DNA of 64,000 nt, taken from contig JAFRSW010000021.1 of assembly GCA_017427385.1 (NCBI GenBank), positions 1 through 64,000 of the forward strand, written 5' to 3'. Shown one piece after another: positions 54,766-61,869 of the stretch. How positions within the stretch are numbered: position 1 is the first letter of the stretch; each line of letters starts with the position of its first letter. The DNA is from Bacteroidales bacterium. GTDB taxonomy: Bacteria; Bacteroidota; Bacteroidia; Bacteroidales; UBA932. Below the pieces are notes generated by a model, which saw only the letters and a list, made by a program, of their open reading frames with translations, ran no database searches and was not told the DNA's origin. Position numbers and translations under genes: made by a program.

Positions 54766-54865
54766 CATTTACAAAAACTGGCCTGGAATGGCACATTATG
54801 TAAAAAAACCTCCGAAAAATGGAGGTTTTTTTACAAATATCGGCAATACAAGGGCGTTTGTGTAA
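54766..54865 (-). repeat. About 105-bp element flanking the C26/DUF2723 unit, right-hand copy in inverted orientation
   Basis: Reverse complement of the 58934-59040 element in layout: CAGTTTTTGTAAAT-type end, AGGTTTTTTTACA centre, TTTGTAAAAA and AAACGTTTTTACA end. Inside it TGTAAAAAAACCTCC (54799-54813) pairs perfectly with GGAGGTTTTTTTACA (54821-54835), which may also terminate transcription in both directions. Confidence 0.75.
54799..54835. terminator. Perfect 15-bp hairpin, probable bidirectional terminator
   Basis: Arms TGTAAAAAAACCTCC and GGAGGTTTTTTTACA with a 7-base loop and T-rich sides; lies between the transposase remnant and the end of the C26 gene. Confidence 0.75.
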
Positions 54866-54871
54866 AAACGT

Positions 54872-55681
54872 TTACCGGGCGCGATGCACGAGGTCCTGGA
54901 AAATGGGGAGGAAGGTGGTGTCGCCGCCGCGGGCGTAGAGGAGTTCGGGATGGAACTGCACGCAGACGATGCCGTCATATTCCCAGGCTTCCACCACGCC
55001 ATCGGCAGCCCGAGCTACCACGCGGACCCCGGCTCCCGGCTCTTTCACTGCCTGATGATGAAAGGAGTTGACCATCAGCGAATCGGCGCCCAGAATCTCG
55101 CGCAGGCGCGAGTCGGGTTCCAGATATATCATATGTGTGCCCACCCCGTCCGGTTCGCTCTGTCTATGTTTGATGGCAGAGGCAGTGCCGTTCACGGAAG
55201 TTTTTTGAGTGGTGTATTGCGTCGGCAAATCTTGGTATAGCGTCCCACCTAAAACCACATTCATAAGTTGCTCGCCACGGCAGATGCCCAAGATGGGCAG
55301 GCCTGCGTCCAGAGCGGCACGGGCCAGGAGAAAATCGCTGGTATCGCGACGGTAATTCACCTCCACGGTTTCGTTCCAGATACCCTCGCCATAGCGGGCC
55401 GGATCCACATCCTCGCCGCCGGTCAGAATCAGCGCATCCACATGCGAAAGCGCTTCCACGGCCTCATGAAACGATAGCACCGGCGGCAGCACCACAGGCA
55501 CACCGCCCGCGGCACGGACGGCCACTGCATAGGCGTCGCTCACGTCGATGCGGCCGCGGTCCCATCCGGCAGAAATGCCCACCACTGGAGCCCCGCCGCG
55601 GGCGCAGCCGGCCAGAAGCAGCAGCACCAGCGCAAAACATGCGGCTTTGCGGAGGGTCATATTTGTGCGTGCCATCATCAT
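54872..55681 (-). CDS. Exported glutamine-amidotransferase-like lipoprotein (peptidase C26)
   Basis: 269 residues. The N-terminus ends in LLLLAGC, a lipobox with Cys26 (a later ATG at 55660 gives a tidier signal). The class I glutamine amidotransferase triad is visible: Cys in LGICRGEQLMN and His-Glu in VQFHPE, and GGEDVDPARYGE is typical of gamma-glutamyl-GABA hydrolases such as PuuD. Members are normally cytoplasmic; here the enzyme would sit outside the inner membrane, perhaps cutting gamma-glutamyl bonds of peptidoglycan or peptides. Start overlaps the stop of DUF2723, so the two are cotranslated. Confidence 0.86.
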   Translation of the reverse strand: MMMARTNMTLRKAACFALVLLLLAGCARGGAPVVGISAGWDRGRIDVSDAYAVAVRAAGGVPVVLPPVLSFHEAVEALSHVDALILTGGEDVDPARYGEGIWNETVEVNYRRDTSDFLLARAALDAGLPILGICRGEQLMNVVLGGTLYQDLPTQYTTQKTSVNGTASAIKHRQSEPDGVGTHMIYLEPDSRLREILGADSLMVNSFHHQAVKEPGAGVRVVARAADGVVEAWEYDGIVCVQFHPELLYARGGDTTFLPIFQDLVHRAR

Positions 55682-58600
55682 TTGGTGGTTGCGCTGTCGA
55701 TCATATCCGTGAACTTCTTCTCTATCTGCGTACCGAGCTCCTTCTCGCCGGCGCCCTTCAGCACGTCGGCCAGATAGTAGACATAGTTGCCGCAGAGTTC
55801 GAATTCATCCTGCGCAAAGCTGTAGAACTCCAGATAGAAGGCAGAAGAGGCCAGAAGTTCGTCGGCATACTTCACTGCCAGTTCGCGGGCCTTGTCGGGC
55901 TGCCCGAGCTTATAATACAGCTCTACGGTCTTCACAACCATATAGTCGTTGCCGCTGAACCCTATCGGAATGGCGCAGATGGGGAAGTTGACCATAGCGG
56001 CTTCGCTGCGGTCCAGCATCTCCAGTGCGCGTTCAGGCTGTCCGCATCCGATGAATGCGTTGGCGCAGTTCACGTGCAGGCTGCGTATGCCCATCACCGC
56101 CAGGAAAGTGTAGCAGTTCTGGTAGTCCACGAACCACCCCGGAGTCTTCAACGCCTCGAAACTGTACACCTCCGTCATGTAATGCCAGAGCTCGTCCGGA
56201 TCCACGATCCCGAATGAACTGGAGGAAGGCCTGTTCTTGAAAGGCACCAGCTTGGTGGAGAAACCATCGCTCATAAGGTACTCCTTGATGCCGATGTTCA
56301 GGTCGCCGCCGTTGCTGAGCATGTTGAGCGGACGGTCCCACTGGTAGTTCGACAGGAAGTCCAGCACGAACAGCTCGGGCTTGGTCAGGTAGTCCTTGTC
56401 AGCGGGGATCTGCAGGATCAGGGTATCCAGCATGCGGTCCGCCATCGCCTCCGATACTATCCCGCTCGCGAGAGCGTTCTTCTTGTTCACGGGTATGGAG
56501 ATCTTGCGGGACGCGATGTAGTCGTAGCGCCTGCCGGAACTCATCTGCACCTTCACCTGAGGATGCTTGAAGAGGGTCATCACATCCGAGATGCTCATCA
56601 CGCGGTTCCTCTGGTCGTAGATGGGGATGTATTCGTTGGTGCCGTAGAGGTACTGCTCGGGGCCTACCGTGAGGGGCAGGGGCTTGCTCTCGTTGCAGGC
56701 CCACTTCATCTGGTCGATGTGCCAGTCGGTGCCGAGCAGCGAGGTGTTGGCTATGCGCACGTCCGTGCGGACATCCTCTACCTCCTGGGCATACCAGAGA
56801 GGGAAGGTGTCGTTGTCGCCGTGGGTGATAAGGATGCCCTGCGGGCCTACGGATTTGAGGTAGTTGGCTCCGAGTTCAGGGGCGGTGCGGCGGTTGCTGC
56901 GGTCGTGGTCATCCCAGTTCTCAGCGGCCATCAGTGCGGGTACGCACAGGCACACGGCGGTCAGGAACGCTGCCAGGGCGGTGTCGAACTTTCCATGCAG
57001 GGTCTCGTTCAGCAGGTCGTAGAGGCCGAGTACGCCGAGGCCTATCCACACGGTGAAGAAGTAGAAGGATCCCGCGAAGGCGTAGTCCCTCTCGCGCACC
57101 TGGAACGGCGGCATGTTGAGGTAGAGCACCACCGCGATGCCGGTCATGAAGAACATCAGGAAGTTCAGCCAGCATCCGCGCTTGTCCTGCCCGAACTGGA
57201 AGAAGAGGCCGATTAGGCCCAGGAGGAAGGGGAGAAGGTAGTAGTGGTTCTTGCCCTTATTGTCTGCCAGCACGGAGGGGGCGTCGCTCTGGTCCCCGAG
57301 ACGCCAGTTGTCCAGAGGCTTGATGCCGCATTCCCAGTTGCCATGGAAGATATTGCCGGGAGTGGGGCTGTGCACGTCGTTCTGGCGGCCTGCGAAGTTC
57401 CACATAAAGTAGCGCCAGTACATCCATCCCATCTGGAAATCGAAGAAGTAGGCCAGGTTGGCGCCCATCGTGGGCTTGGGGGATGAGGCCCCCTTGATCT
57501 TCCTGCCCCTGCCGCGGGTGTAGATCTTGTAGACATCCTTGCTCTGCGGATCCACGTTGCTCCACATGCGGGGGAAGAGCATCTTGCCGGAGGCATCGTA
57601 CTTGGCCTCGCCGGGGCCGTCCACCTTCTTATACTTGCCGTCCAGCGGGGTCCAGTACTTGTTCGACTTCACCTCGAAGGGCGCGTCGTAGTACTGCCCG
57701 TAGATGAGCGGGGTGCTGCCGTACTGCTCGCGGGTGAGATAGCGCACGAGAGTGAAGGCATTGTCCGGCTGGTACTCGTTCGTAGGGGTCTTGGCGCAGG
57801 AGCGGATGATATCCACGCTGAAGATGGAGAAGCCCACGATGATAGTGGTGAGGCACAGCAGGGCGGTGTTCCAGAACACCTTGCCCTTGTCCAGGGTGCG
57901 GAAGAGGCCCCAGAAGCAGAGGCCGAGGATGGCAACCAGGAAGAAGGCTGCGCCGGAGTTGTAGGGCAGCCCCAGCACGTTCACGAAGAAGAGGTCTACA
58001 TAAGCGGCCATCTTGGGCAGCCATGGGATGACCATGAACACCATGATTCCGAGGATGGCTCCGCCGATGATGAGGATCTTGAGGAGCTCCTTGAAAGTGA
58101 AGGGACCGTCTTCGCGCTTGCGGTAATAATACATGAACACCAGGGCGGGAATTATCAGCAGGTTGAGCAGATGGATTCCTATGCTGAGGCCCATGAGGAA
58201 GGCGATGAGCACGATCCAGCGGTTTGCATGGGGTTCGTCAGCGCGGTCGTACCACTTGGTCATGACCCAGAAGACGAGGGCTGTGACGAGGGAGCTCATT
58301 GCGTAGACTTCGCCTTCGACTGCAGAGAACCAGAATGTGTCTGAGAAGCAGTATGCGAGGGATCCGACGAGGCCGGATCCAATGATGGCGATCACCTTGC
58401 CTAGCGGCAGGTTCTCGCCATTTTGTTTGCTGGTGGATGATTCCCCCAGACCCCCTCTGTCACTTCGTTCCGAAATCTTCGATCCTCCGGCCATGCGTTT
58501 GGCGAACCAGACGATGGTGAGGTAGAGGAAGAGGATGGTGAGGGCCGAGCACAGGGCACTCATGGCATTGACCAGGAGCGCAGCGTGCATGTTATCCCCG

Positions 58601-58806
58601 AAGAGGGTGAAGATGCGTGCGAACAGCTGGAAGGTGGGGTTTCCCGGAGGATGCCCGACCTCGAGTTTATATGAAGATGCGATGAACTCGCCGCAGTCCC
58701 AGAAGGATGCAGTGGGTTCTATGGTGCTGAGATATGTGAACGCGGATACCACGAAAGCTGCCGCTGCGGCAATCCTGTTCCACAGATTGAATTTCTTTTC
58801 TGTCAT
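55678..58806 (-). CDS. DUF2723 membrane protein, TMEM260/protein O-mannosyltransferase-like
   Basis: 1042 residues. The N-terminal signature FWDCGEFIASSYKLEVGHPPGNPTFQLFARIFT is characteristic of DUF2723; its Asp-Glu pair resembles the acidic motif of GT-C glycosyltransferases. About a dozen membrane helices follow, then a large soluble part with a TPR-like C-terminus. Relatives include human TMEM260, a protein O-mannosyltransferase. A stretch at residues 107-135 (SKISERSDRGGLGESSTSKQNGENLPLG) is low-complexity, lies between two membrane helices and shares DNA with intergenic repeats near the 5S gene. Likely role: glycosylation of exported proteins. Confidence 0.9.
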   Translation of the reverse strand: MTEKKFNLWNRIAAAAAFVVSAFTYLSTIEPTASFWDCGEFIASSYKLEVGHPPGNPTFQLFARIFTLFGDNMHAALLVNAMSALCSALTILFLYLTIVWFAKRMAGGSKISERSDRGGLGESSTSKQNGENLPLGKVIAIIGSGLVGSLAYCFSDTFWFSAVEGEVYAMSSLVTALVFWVMTKWYDRADEPHANRWIVLIAFLMGLSIGIHLLNLLIIPALVFMYYYRKREDGPFTFKELLKILIIGGAILGIMVFMVIPWLPKMAAYVDLFFVNVLGLPYNSGAAFFLVAILGLCFWGLFRTLDKGKVFWNTALLCLTTIIVGFSIFSVDIIRSCAKTPTNEYQPDNAFTLVRYLTREQYGSTPLIYGQYYDAPFEVKSNKYWTPLDGKYKKVDGPGEAKYDASGKMLFPRMWSNVDPQSKDVYKIYTRGRGRKIKGASSPKPTMGANLAYFFDFQMGWMYWRYFMWNFAGRQNDVHSPTPGNIFHGNWECGIKPLDNWRLGDQSDAPSVLADNKGKNHYYLLPFLLGLIGLFFQFGQDKRGCWLNFLMFFMTGIAVVLYLNMPPFQVRERDYAFAGSFYFFTVWIGLGVLGLYDLLNETLHGKFDTALAAFLTAVCLCVPALMAAENWDDHDRSNRRTAPELGANYLKSVGPQGILITHGDNDTFPLWYAQEVEDVRTDVRIANTSLLGTDWHIDQMKWACNESKPLPLTVGPEQYLYGTNEYIPIYDQRNRVMSISDVMTLFKHPQVKVQMSSGRRYDYIASRKISIPVNKKNALASGIVSEAMADRMLDTLILQIPADKDYLTKPELFVLDFLSNYQWDRPLNMLSNGGDLNIGIKEYLMSDGFSTKLVPFKNRPSSSSFGIVDPDELWHYMTEVYSFEALKTPGWFVDYQNCYTFLAVMGIRSLHVNCANAFIGCGQPERALEMLDRSEAAMVNFPICAIPIGFSGNDYMVVKTVELYYKLGQPDKARELAVKYADELLASSAFYLEFYSFAQDEFELCGNYVYYLADVLKGAGEKELGTQIEKKFTDMIDSATTK
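58402..58488. repeat. Repeat-like insertion inside the DUF2723 gene
   Basis: CCCCCAGACCCCCTCTG (58443-58459) matches 258-274 at 15 of 17 positions. GTCACTTCGTTCCGAA and ATCTTC (58459-58480) match 454-475 closely. Both are in the gene-free stretch after the 5S gene. Confidence 0.6.
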
Positions 58807-58812
58807 AGCTTA

Positions 58813-58820
58813 CAAAGATA
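58813..58820 (-). promoter_or_regulatory. -7 box of the DUF2723-C26 operon, adjacent to the start codon
   Basis: TATCTTTG on the minus strand ends 6 bases before the ATG at 58806, predicting a leaderless mRNA. Confidence 0.6.
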
Positions 58821-58933
58821 GAAATTTCTTACGAATTTCTATTGCTCCATAGTTACACTGCGTTGCCTGCTGCCATCTTATTGTTGGCCCCACGCTAATC
58901 ATCCCGGAAGTGGCCTTTTGCTTAAACGATTAG

Positions 58934-59040
58934 AAACGTTTTTACAAATACTGGCCTAGAATACATAGTTTTGTAAAAATATCGGCATTTTTTGCAGGTT
59001 TTTTTACAAAAATCGGCCTCCGAATGCAGTTTTTGTAAAT
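58934..59040 (+). repeat. About 105-bp element flanking the C26/DUF2723 unit, second copy
   Basis: Layout AAACGTTTTTACA (58934), TTTTGTAAAAATATCGGC (58969-58986), AGGTTTTTTTACA (58997-59008), CAGTTTTTGTAAAT (59027-59040). The same blocks with similar spacing occur inverted at 54766-54865, so the pair brackets the two-gene unit. The motif TTTACAAAwAyCGGC or its variant ACTGGCCT occurs several times within each copy. Confidence 0.75.
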
Positions 59041-59130
59041 TAAATTCGATGGATGCCCTTAAGCCGGACCTGGGATGAGCGCAGCAGCGCGAACGGCGGA
59101 GGAAAGGGATAGAGGCGCGAAGCAACGAAG

Positions 59131-59245
59131 GCACGCCTCAGCGTGCCCGGCGGTGCGGGTATTTTGCCGCGGCAAAATACGGGAGCAAGGAGCCGCGGGG
59201 GTTCTGGGGGCAGAGCCCCCACAGAAGGACGTTAGGGGCAGAGCC
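59131..59245 (-). repeat. Dispersed palindromic element, copy 2
   Basis: Inverted relative to 347-441. Holds GCACGCCTCAGCGTGC, a fully self-complementary 22-mer at 59159-59180 (centre GCCGCGGC), and the stems GGGGGCAGAGCCCCC and AGGGGCAGAGCCCCT. It has one extra GGGGGC stem compared with copy 1. Confidence 0.82.
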
Positions 59246-59264
59246 CCTGACAGACAAGGGTTCT

Positions 59265-59284
59265 CTAAAGCCGATCGGCTTTAG
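59265..59284. other. 20-bp perfect palindrome at the yidD stop codon
   Basis: CTAAAGCCGATCGGCTTTAG is fully self-complementary and includes the stop codon of yidD. It may form the end of that transcript, though no T run follows. Confidence 0.6.
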
Positions 59285-59511
59285 GGAACTGGGTCATATC
59301 CGCTTCCTCCCCAGGGATGGCAGCGGAGAATGCGCTTCAGGGAGAGCCAGAAGCCTTTCAGCGGCCCGTATTTGCGGAAAGCCTCGAGGGCGTACTGGCT
59401 GCAGGTTGGGGTGAAGCGGCAGGTCGGCGGCTTAAGCGGCGAGATGCACAGCTGATAGAACTTTATCAGCAGGATGAACGGCGCCGCGAGTATCTTCTTC
59501 AGCAGTTTCAT
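59281..59511 (-). CDS. yidD: Membrane protein insertion efficiency factor YidD
   Basis: 76 residues. The family core is [59 protein letters not shown], with the conserved Cys residues and the hydrophobic N-terminus. It helps YidC insert inner membrane proteins. Overlaps the end of rnpA by 4 bp. Confidence 0.95.
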   Translation of the reverse strand: MKLLKKILAAPFILLIKFYQLCISPLKPPTCRFTPTCSQYALEAFRKYGPLKGFWLSLKRILRCHPWGGSGYDPVP

Positions 59512-59897
59512 AGCCCCTCTGAAACACGTGCCAGTATCGCCTCCACCTCCGCGCTGATTGTCGCGAAGTCGGCCAGTTCGGGGGAATTATATTGAAAAAG
59601 GATATCCGCGCCCGCAATCTTCCGCACGCGGTACGCCTCGCGGATGCGGCGCTTCAGCAGGTTCCGCTTCACCGCCCGCTTGAAGAACCGCTTCGGCACC
59701 GCTATCATTACTCTCGCTGATTGGAGTTCCGGGGAGACAGGTATGGTAGCGGAGTGAACGCCACTGCCAGCCGCAGGCAGGTAGCAATACCGGAAATGCC
59801 CGAGCGCGCCCCACCTGCCATCGGCGAGAAGGGTCGCGATTGACTTCTTGCCGGACAGCCGCTCAGCCTTACTCAGCGTGTTGCCCCCGGAAGCCAT
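59508..59897 (-). CDS. rnpA: Ribonuclease P protein component
   Basis: 129 residues. The RNA-binding signature is [27 protein letters not shown], and [20 protein letters not shown] matches the N-terminal helix. The protein assists the RNase P RNA in cutting tRNA 5' leaders. Gene order hemD-rnpA-yidD is common in Bacteroidales. It starts 4 bp after hemD. Confidence 0.94.
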   Translation of the reverse strand: MASGGNTLSKAERLSGKKSIATLLADGRWGALGHFRYCYLPAAGSGVHSATIPVSPELQSARVMIAVPKRFFKRAVKRNLLKRRIREAYRVRKIAGADILFQYNSPELADFATISAEVEAILARVSEGL

Positions 59898-59901
59898 AAC
59901 C

Positions 59902-60636
59902 TTATTTATTGTTCTTGAGGTAGATCTCTATGGCCTTGGCCACAGAAGGCACTTCGGGCGCAGGGCCCTGGATATCGATGGAAAGCCCTGCCTCGGTCAT
60001 CGCAGGCACGATGCTCTTGCCCCATCCGACGAACTTGATGTCCCCCTGCTTGAAGCTGGGGAAATTCTCGAACAAGCTCTTCACATCGGCGGGATTGTAG
60101 AGGGCGATGATGTCGTAGTCGGCAAGCTTGAGGTCGCTCAGGTCCTGGGTGACGCTCTTCACAAGCTCGGCTTCGCTGTAGTCCAGCCCGGCCTTGGCCA
60201 GGAGGGAGGTCATGGAATCGGCGCTTGCGCCTGCGGATTTGGTGACGAGGAACTTCTCCCCTTTGTGCTTGGGGCCTATCAGTGCTGCCACCGAAGCAGG
60301 GGTGCCGTCGCCGAAGAAAATCTTGCGTTTGCGGTAGACTATATGCTTCTGCAGGTAATTGGCCACCAGCTCGGTGCTGCAGAAATACTTCATGGTCTCG
60401 GGGACTTTGAAGCGGACTTCTTCTGCAAGTTTGAAATAAGCATCGATGGCGTGGCGGGAAGAGAAAATAATGGCGGTATAGTCCGGGAGATTGATTCTCT
60501 GATCGCGGAATTCACGGGAACTGAGCGCTTCTATCTTAAAGAAAGGACGGAACTCAAGTTCTGCTTTATATTGGCCCTGCAGGGTCTCGTAGGCAGTCAT
60601 CTTCGAAGGTGCCTGCTGTGATATCAGAATCCTCAT
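59902..60636 (-). CDS. hemD: Uroporphyrinogen-III synthase
   Basis: 244 residues from the ATG at 60636 (MRILISQQAPSKMTAYETLQ). The Bacteroidota form of HemD is recognised by LPDYTAIIFSSRHAIDAYFKLAEE and DYDIIALYNPADVKSLFENFPSF. It closes the tetrapyrrole ring in heme and corrinoid synthesis. Sequence conservation in this family is low; the operon position beside rnpA and yidD supports the call. Confidence 0.86.
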   Translation of the reverse strand: MRILISQQAPSKMTAYETLQGQYKAELEFRPFFKIEALSSREFRDQRINLPDYTAIIFSSRHAIDAYFKLAEEVRFKVPETMKYFCSTELVANYLQKHIVYRKRKIFFGDGTPASVAALIGPKHKGEKFLVTKSAGASADSMTSLLAKAGLDYSEAELVKSVTQDLSDLKLADYDIIALYNPADVKSLFENFPSFKQGDIKFVGWGKSIVPAMTEAGLSIDIQGPAPEVPSVAKAIEIYLKNNK

Positions 60637-60653
60637 AATTGTCAAATTCGCCT

Positions 60654-61355
60654 TTAAAAAATCAGCGCGGAAGCGATGAGCGCTCCGGCCGGTAGCAATT
60701 CAAGCCCGCAAAGGTACAAAAAAGTTGCGAATACACCGCATTTTTGTTGCAAAATCTGTCCTTCGCGCACCACCGACAGTAACCAGAAAACAGCCAGTTC
60801 TCCACTGATTACCAGGCGGATAGCCTCGTCGGAGGCCTTGAACATATAAAGGATGCTGATGCTGAGCATCATGAGGATTGCAAAACTGATAAAGTAGTTG
60901 AGGATGCCGCGGGTGATGGCTTTATTCGATTCGGCATCCAGCCTCAGGCGGCGTCCCAGCAGCAGCGCGTGCAGGATGAGGCGGAAGATGAGGACGGCGA
61001 CGACGACGGCAGCCAGTTCCCCCAGGCGCAGCCAGGGCTCGCCCCATCCGGCCAAGAAGTCGGCATCGTAGAGGCAGTAGCGGTCGATTGCAACAAGAAA
61101 AGGCACGGCCAGCAAACGGGCGCACACATTTCGCGAGCGGGCGGTACTGATGCTGTGCTCCACCTCCAGGTTACCCCGGCTGCGCAGCAGGCATCCTACC
61201 ATCGCCGGCATGAGTTTATATAGTTCGGGGATGATGAACAGCACCAGCAGGGCGCTGCCGATGAGGATCCAGGCGTGTTCCGGCACATCCACCCAGGCTG
61301 CGCCGATGGGCGCCGCCGGCTGGCTGACGGGTAGATGCAGGGTGCCGAAATTCAC
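60654..61355 (-). CDS. DUF4271 membrane protein
   Basis: 233 residues from a GTG at 61355 (MNFGTLHLPVSQPAAPIG). This start was chosen because the frame further upstream only translates the GGGGAAGGT repeat and because a -7 box ends 5 bases before it. About six membrane helices (for example AWILIGSALLVLFIIPELYKL and AAVVVAVLIFRLILHALLL). The family regularly precedes hemD in Bacteroidota; its function is unknown. It heads the DUF4271-hemD-rnpA-yidD operon. Confidence 0.82.
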   Translation of the reverse strand: MNFGTLHLPVSQPAAPIGAAWVDVPEHAWILIGSALLVLFIIPELYKLMPAMVGCLLRSRGNLEVEHSISTARSRNVCARLLAVPFLVAIDRYCLYDADFLAGWGEPWLRLGELAAVVVAVLIFRLILHALLLGRRLRLDAESNKAITRGILNYFISFAILMMLSISILYMFKASDEAIRLVISGELAVFWLLSVVREGQILQQKCGVFATFLYLCGLELLPAGALIASALIF

Positions 61356-61360
61356 AACCG

Positions 61361-61368
61361 CAAATATA
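61361..61368 (-). promoter_or_regulatory. -7 box of the DUF4271-hemD-rnpA-yidD operon
   Basis: TATATTTG on the minus strand ends 5 bases before the GTG at 61355; predicted leaderless. Confidence 0.6.
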
Positions 61369-61382
61369 ATAAATCTGCGGCG

Positions 61383-61467
61383 ACCTTCCCCATTTTTGGC
61401 CATTATTGGGGAAGGTGCCAGGTTTTTTGGCGGACCTTCCCCGTTTTGGCTTATTTTTAGGGAAGGT
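61383..61467. repeat. GGGGAAGGT hairpin repeats, locus 2
   Basis: ACCTTCCCCA (61383-61392) faces TGGGGAAGGT (61407-61416), and ACCTTCCCCG (61434-61443) faces TAGGGAAGGT (61458-61467). It lies between the divergent promoters of the DUF4271 operon and the SUI1-like gene. Confidence 0.88.
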
Positions 61468-61485
61468 GAAACCGGGTGTTTTTTA

Positions 61486-61493
61486 TATCTTTG
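61486..61493 (+). promoter_or_regulatory. -7 box of the SUI1-like gene
   Basis: TATCTTTG ends 5 bases before the ATG at 61499; predicted leaderless. Confidence 0.6.
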
Positions 61494-61498
61494 CATTT

Positions 61499-61846
61499 AT
61501 GAAGAACGACAATGATTGGAAGCAGCGTCTGGGGGTGGTATATTCCACCAATCCGGATTTCAAATATCAAACTGCGGATGTGGTTGAAGCCGACACCCTG
61601 CCGCCTGCAAAGCAGCGGCTGATAGTGGCCATCGACCGCCGCCAGCGTGCCGGAAAGCAGGTTACGCTGGTGAAAGGCTTTATCGGCCGGGCCGACGACC
61701 TGGCGGCCCTGGCCAAAATCCTCAAGACAAAGTGCGGTGTAGGCGGCACGGCCAAGGATGGCGAGATCACCATCCAGGGCGACCTTCGTGATAAACTCGT
61801 CACCCTGCTGACCCAAATGGGTTATAACGCGAAGCGTGGAAACTGA
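61499..61846 (+). CDS. SUI1/eIF1-like translation factor (YciH family)
   Basis: 115 residues from the ATG at 61499. An upstream in-frame start would only add translated repeat. The SUI1 core is [70 protein letters not shown]. Eukaryotic eIF1 checks start-codon choice; the bacterial role is poorly known. Interesting in a genome with predicted leaderless mRNAs and with lepA next door. Confidence 0.92.
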   Translation: MKNDNDWKQRLGVVYSTNPDFKYQTADVVEADTLPPAKQRLIVAIDRRQRAGKQVTLVKGFIGRADDLAALAKILKTKCGVGGTAKDGEITIQGDLRDKLVTLLTQMGYNAKRGN

Positions 61847-61854
61847 AAAATGCC

Positions 61855-61862
61855 TATATTTG
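61855..61862 (+). promoter_or_regulatory. -7 box of lepA
   Basis: TATATTTG ends 7 bases before the ATG at 61870; predicted leaderless or nearly so. Confidence 0.55.
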
Positions 61863-61869
61863 TAGATTA

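Larger units (their letters stand above)
58807..59280. other. Gene-free stretch with two repeat families
   Basis: No gene is supported. It holds the DUF2723 promoter, the 58934-59040 element, a GC-rich stretch (59041-59130) with nothing recognised, the palindromic element 59131-59245 and a 20-bp perfect palindrome at the yidD stop. Confidence 0.7.

Noticed and set aside
61356..61496. N-terminal extension of the DUF4271 protein to 61496
   Set aside because: The extra residues are only translation of the GGGGAAGGT hairpins, and the promoter box lies inside them; GTG at 61355 fits better.
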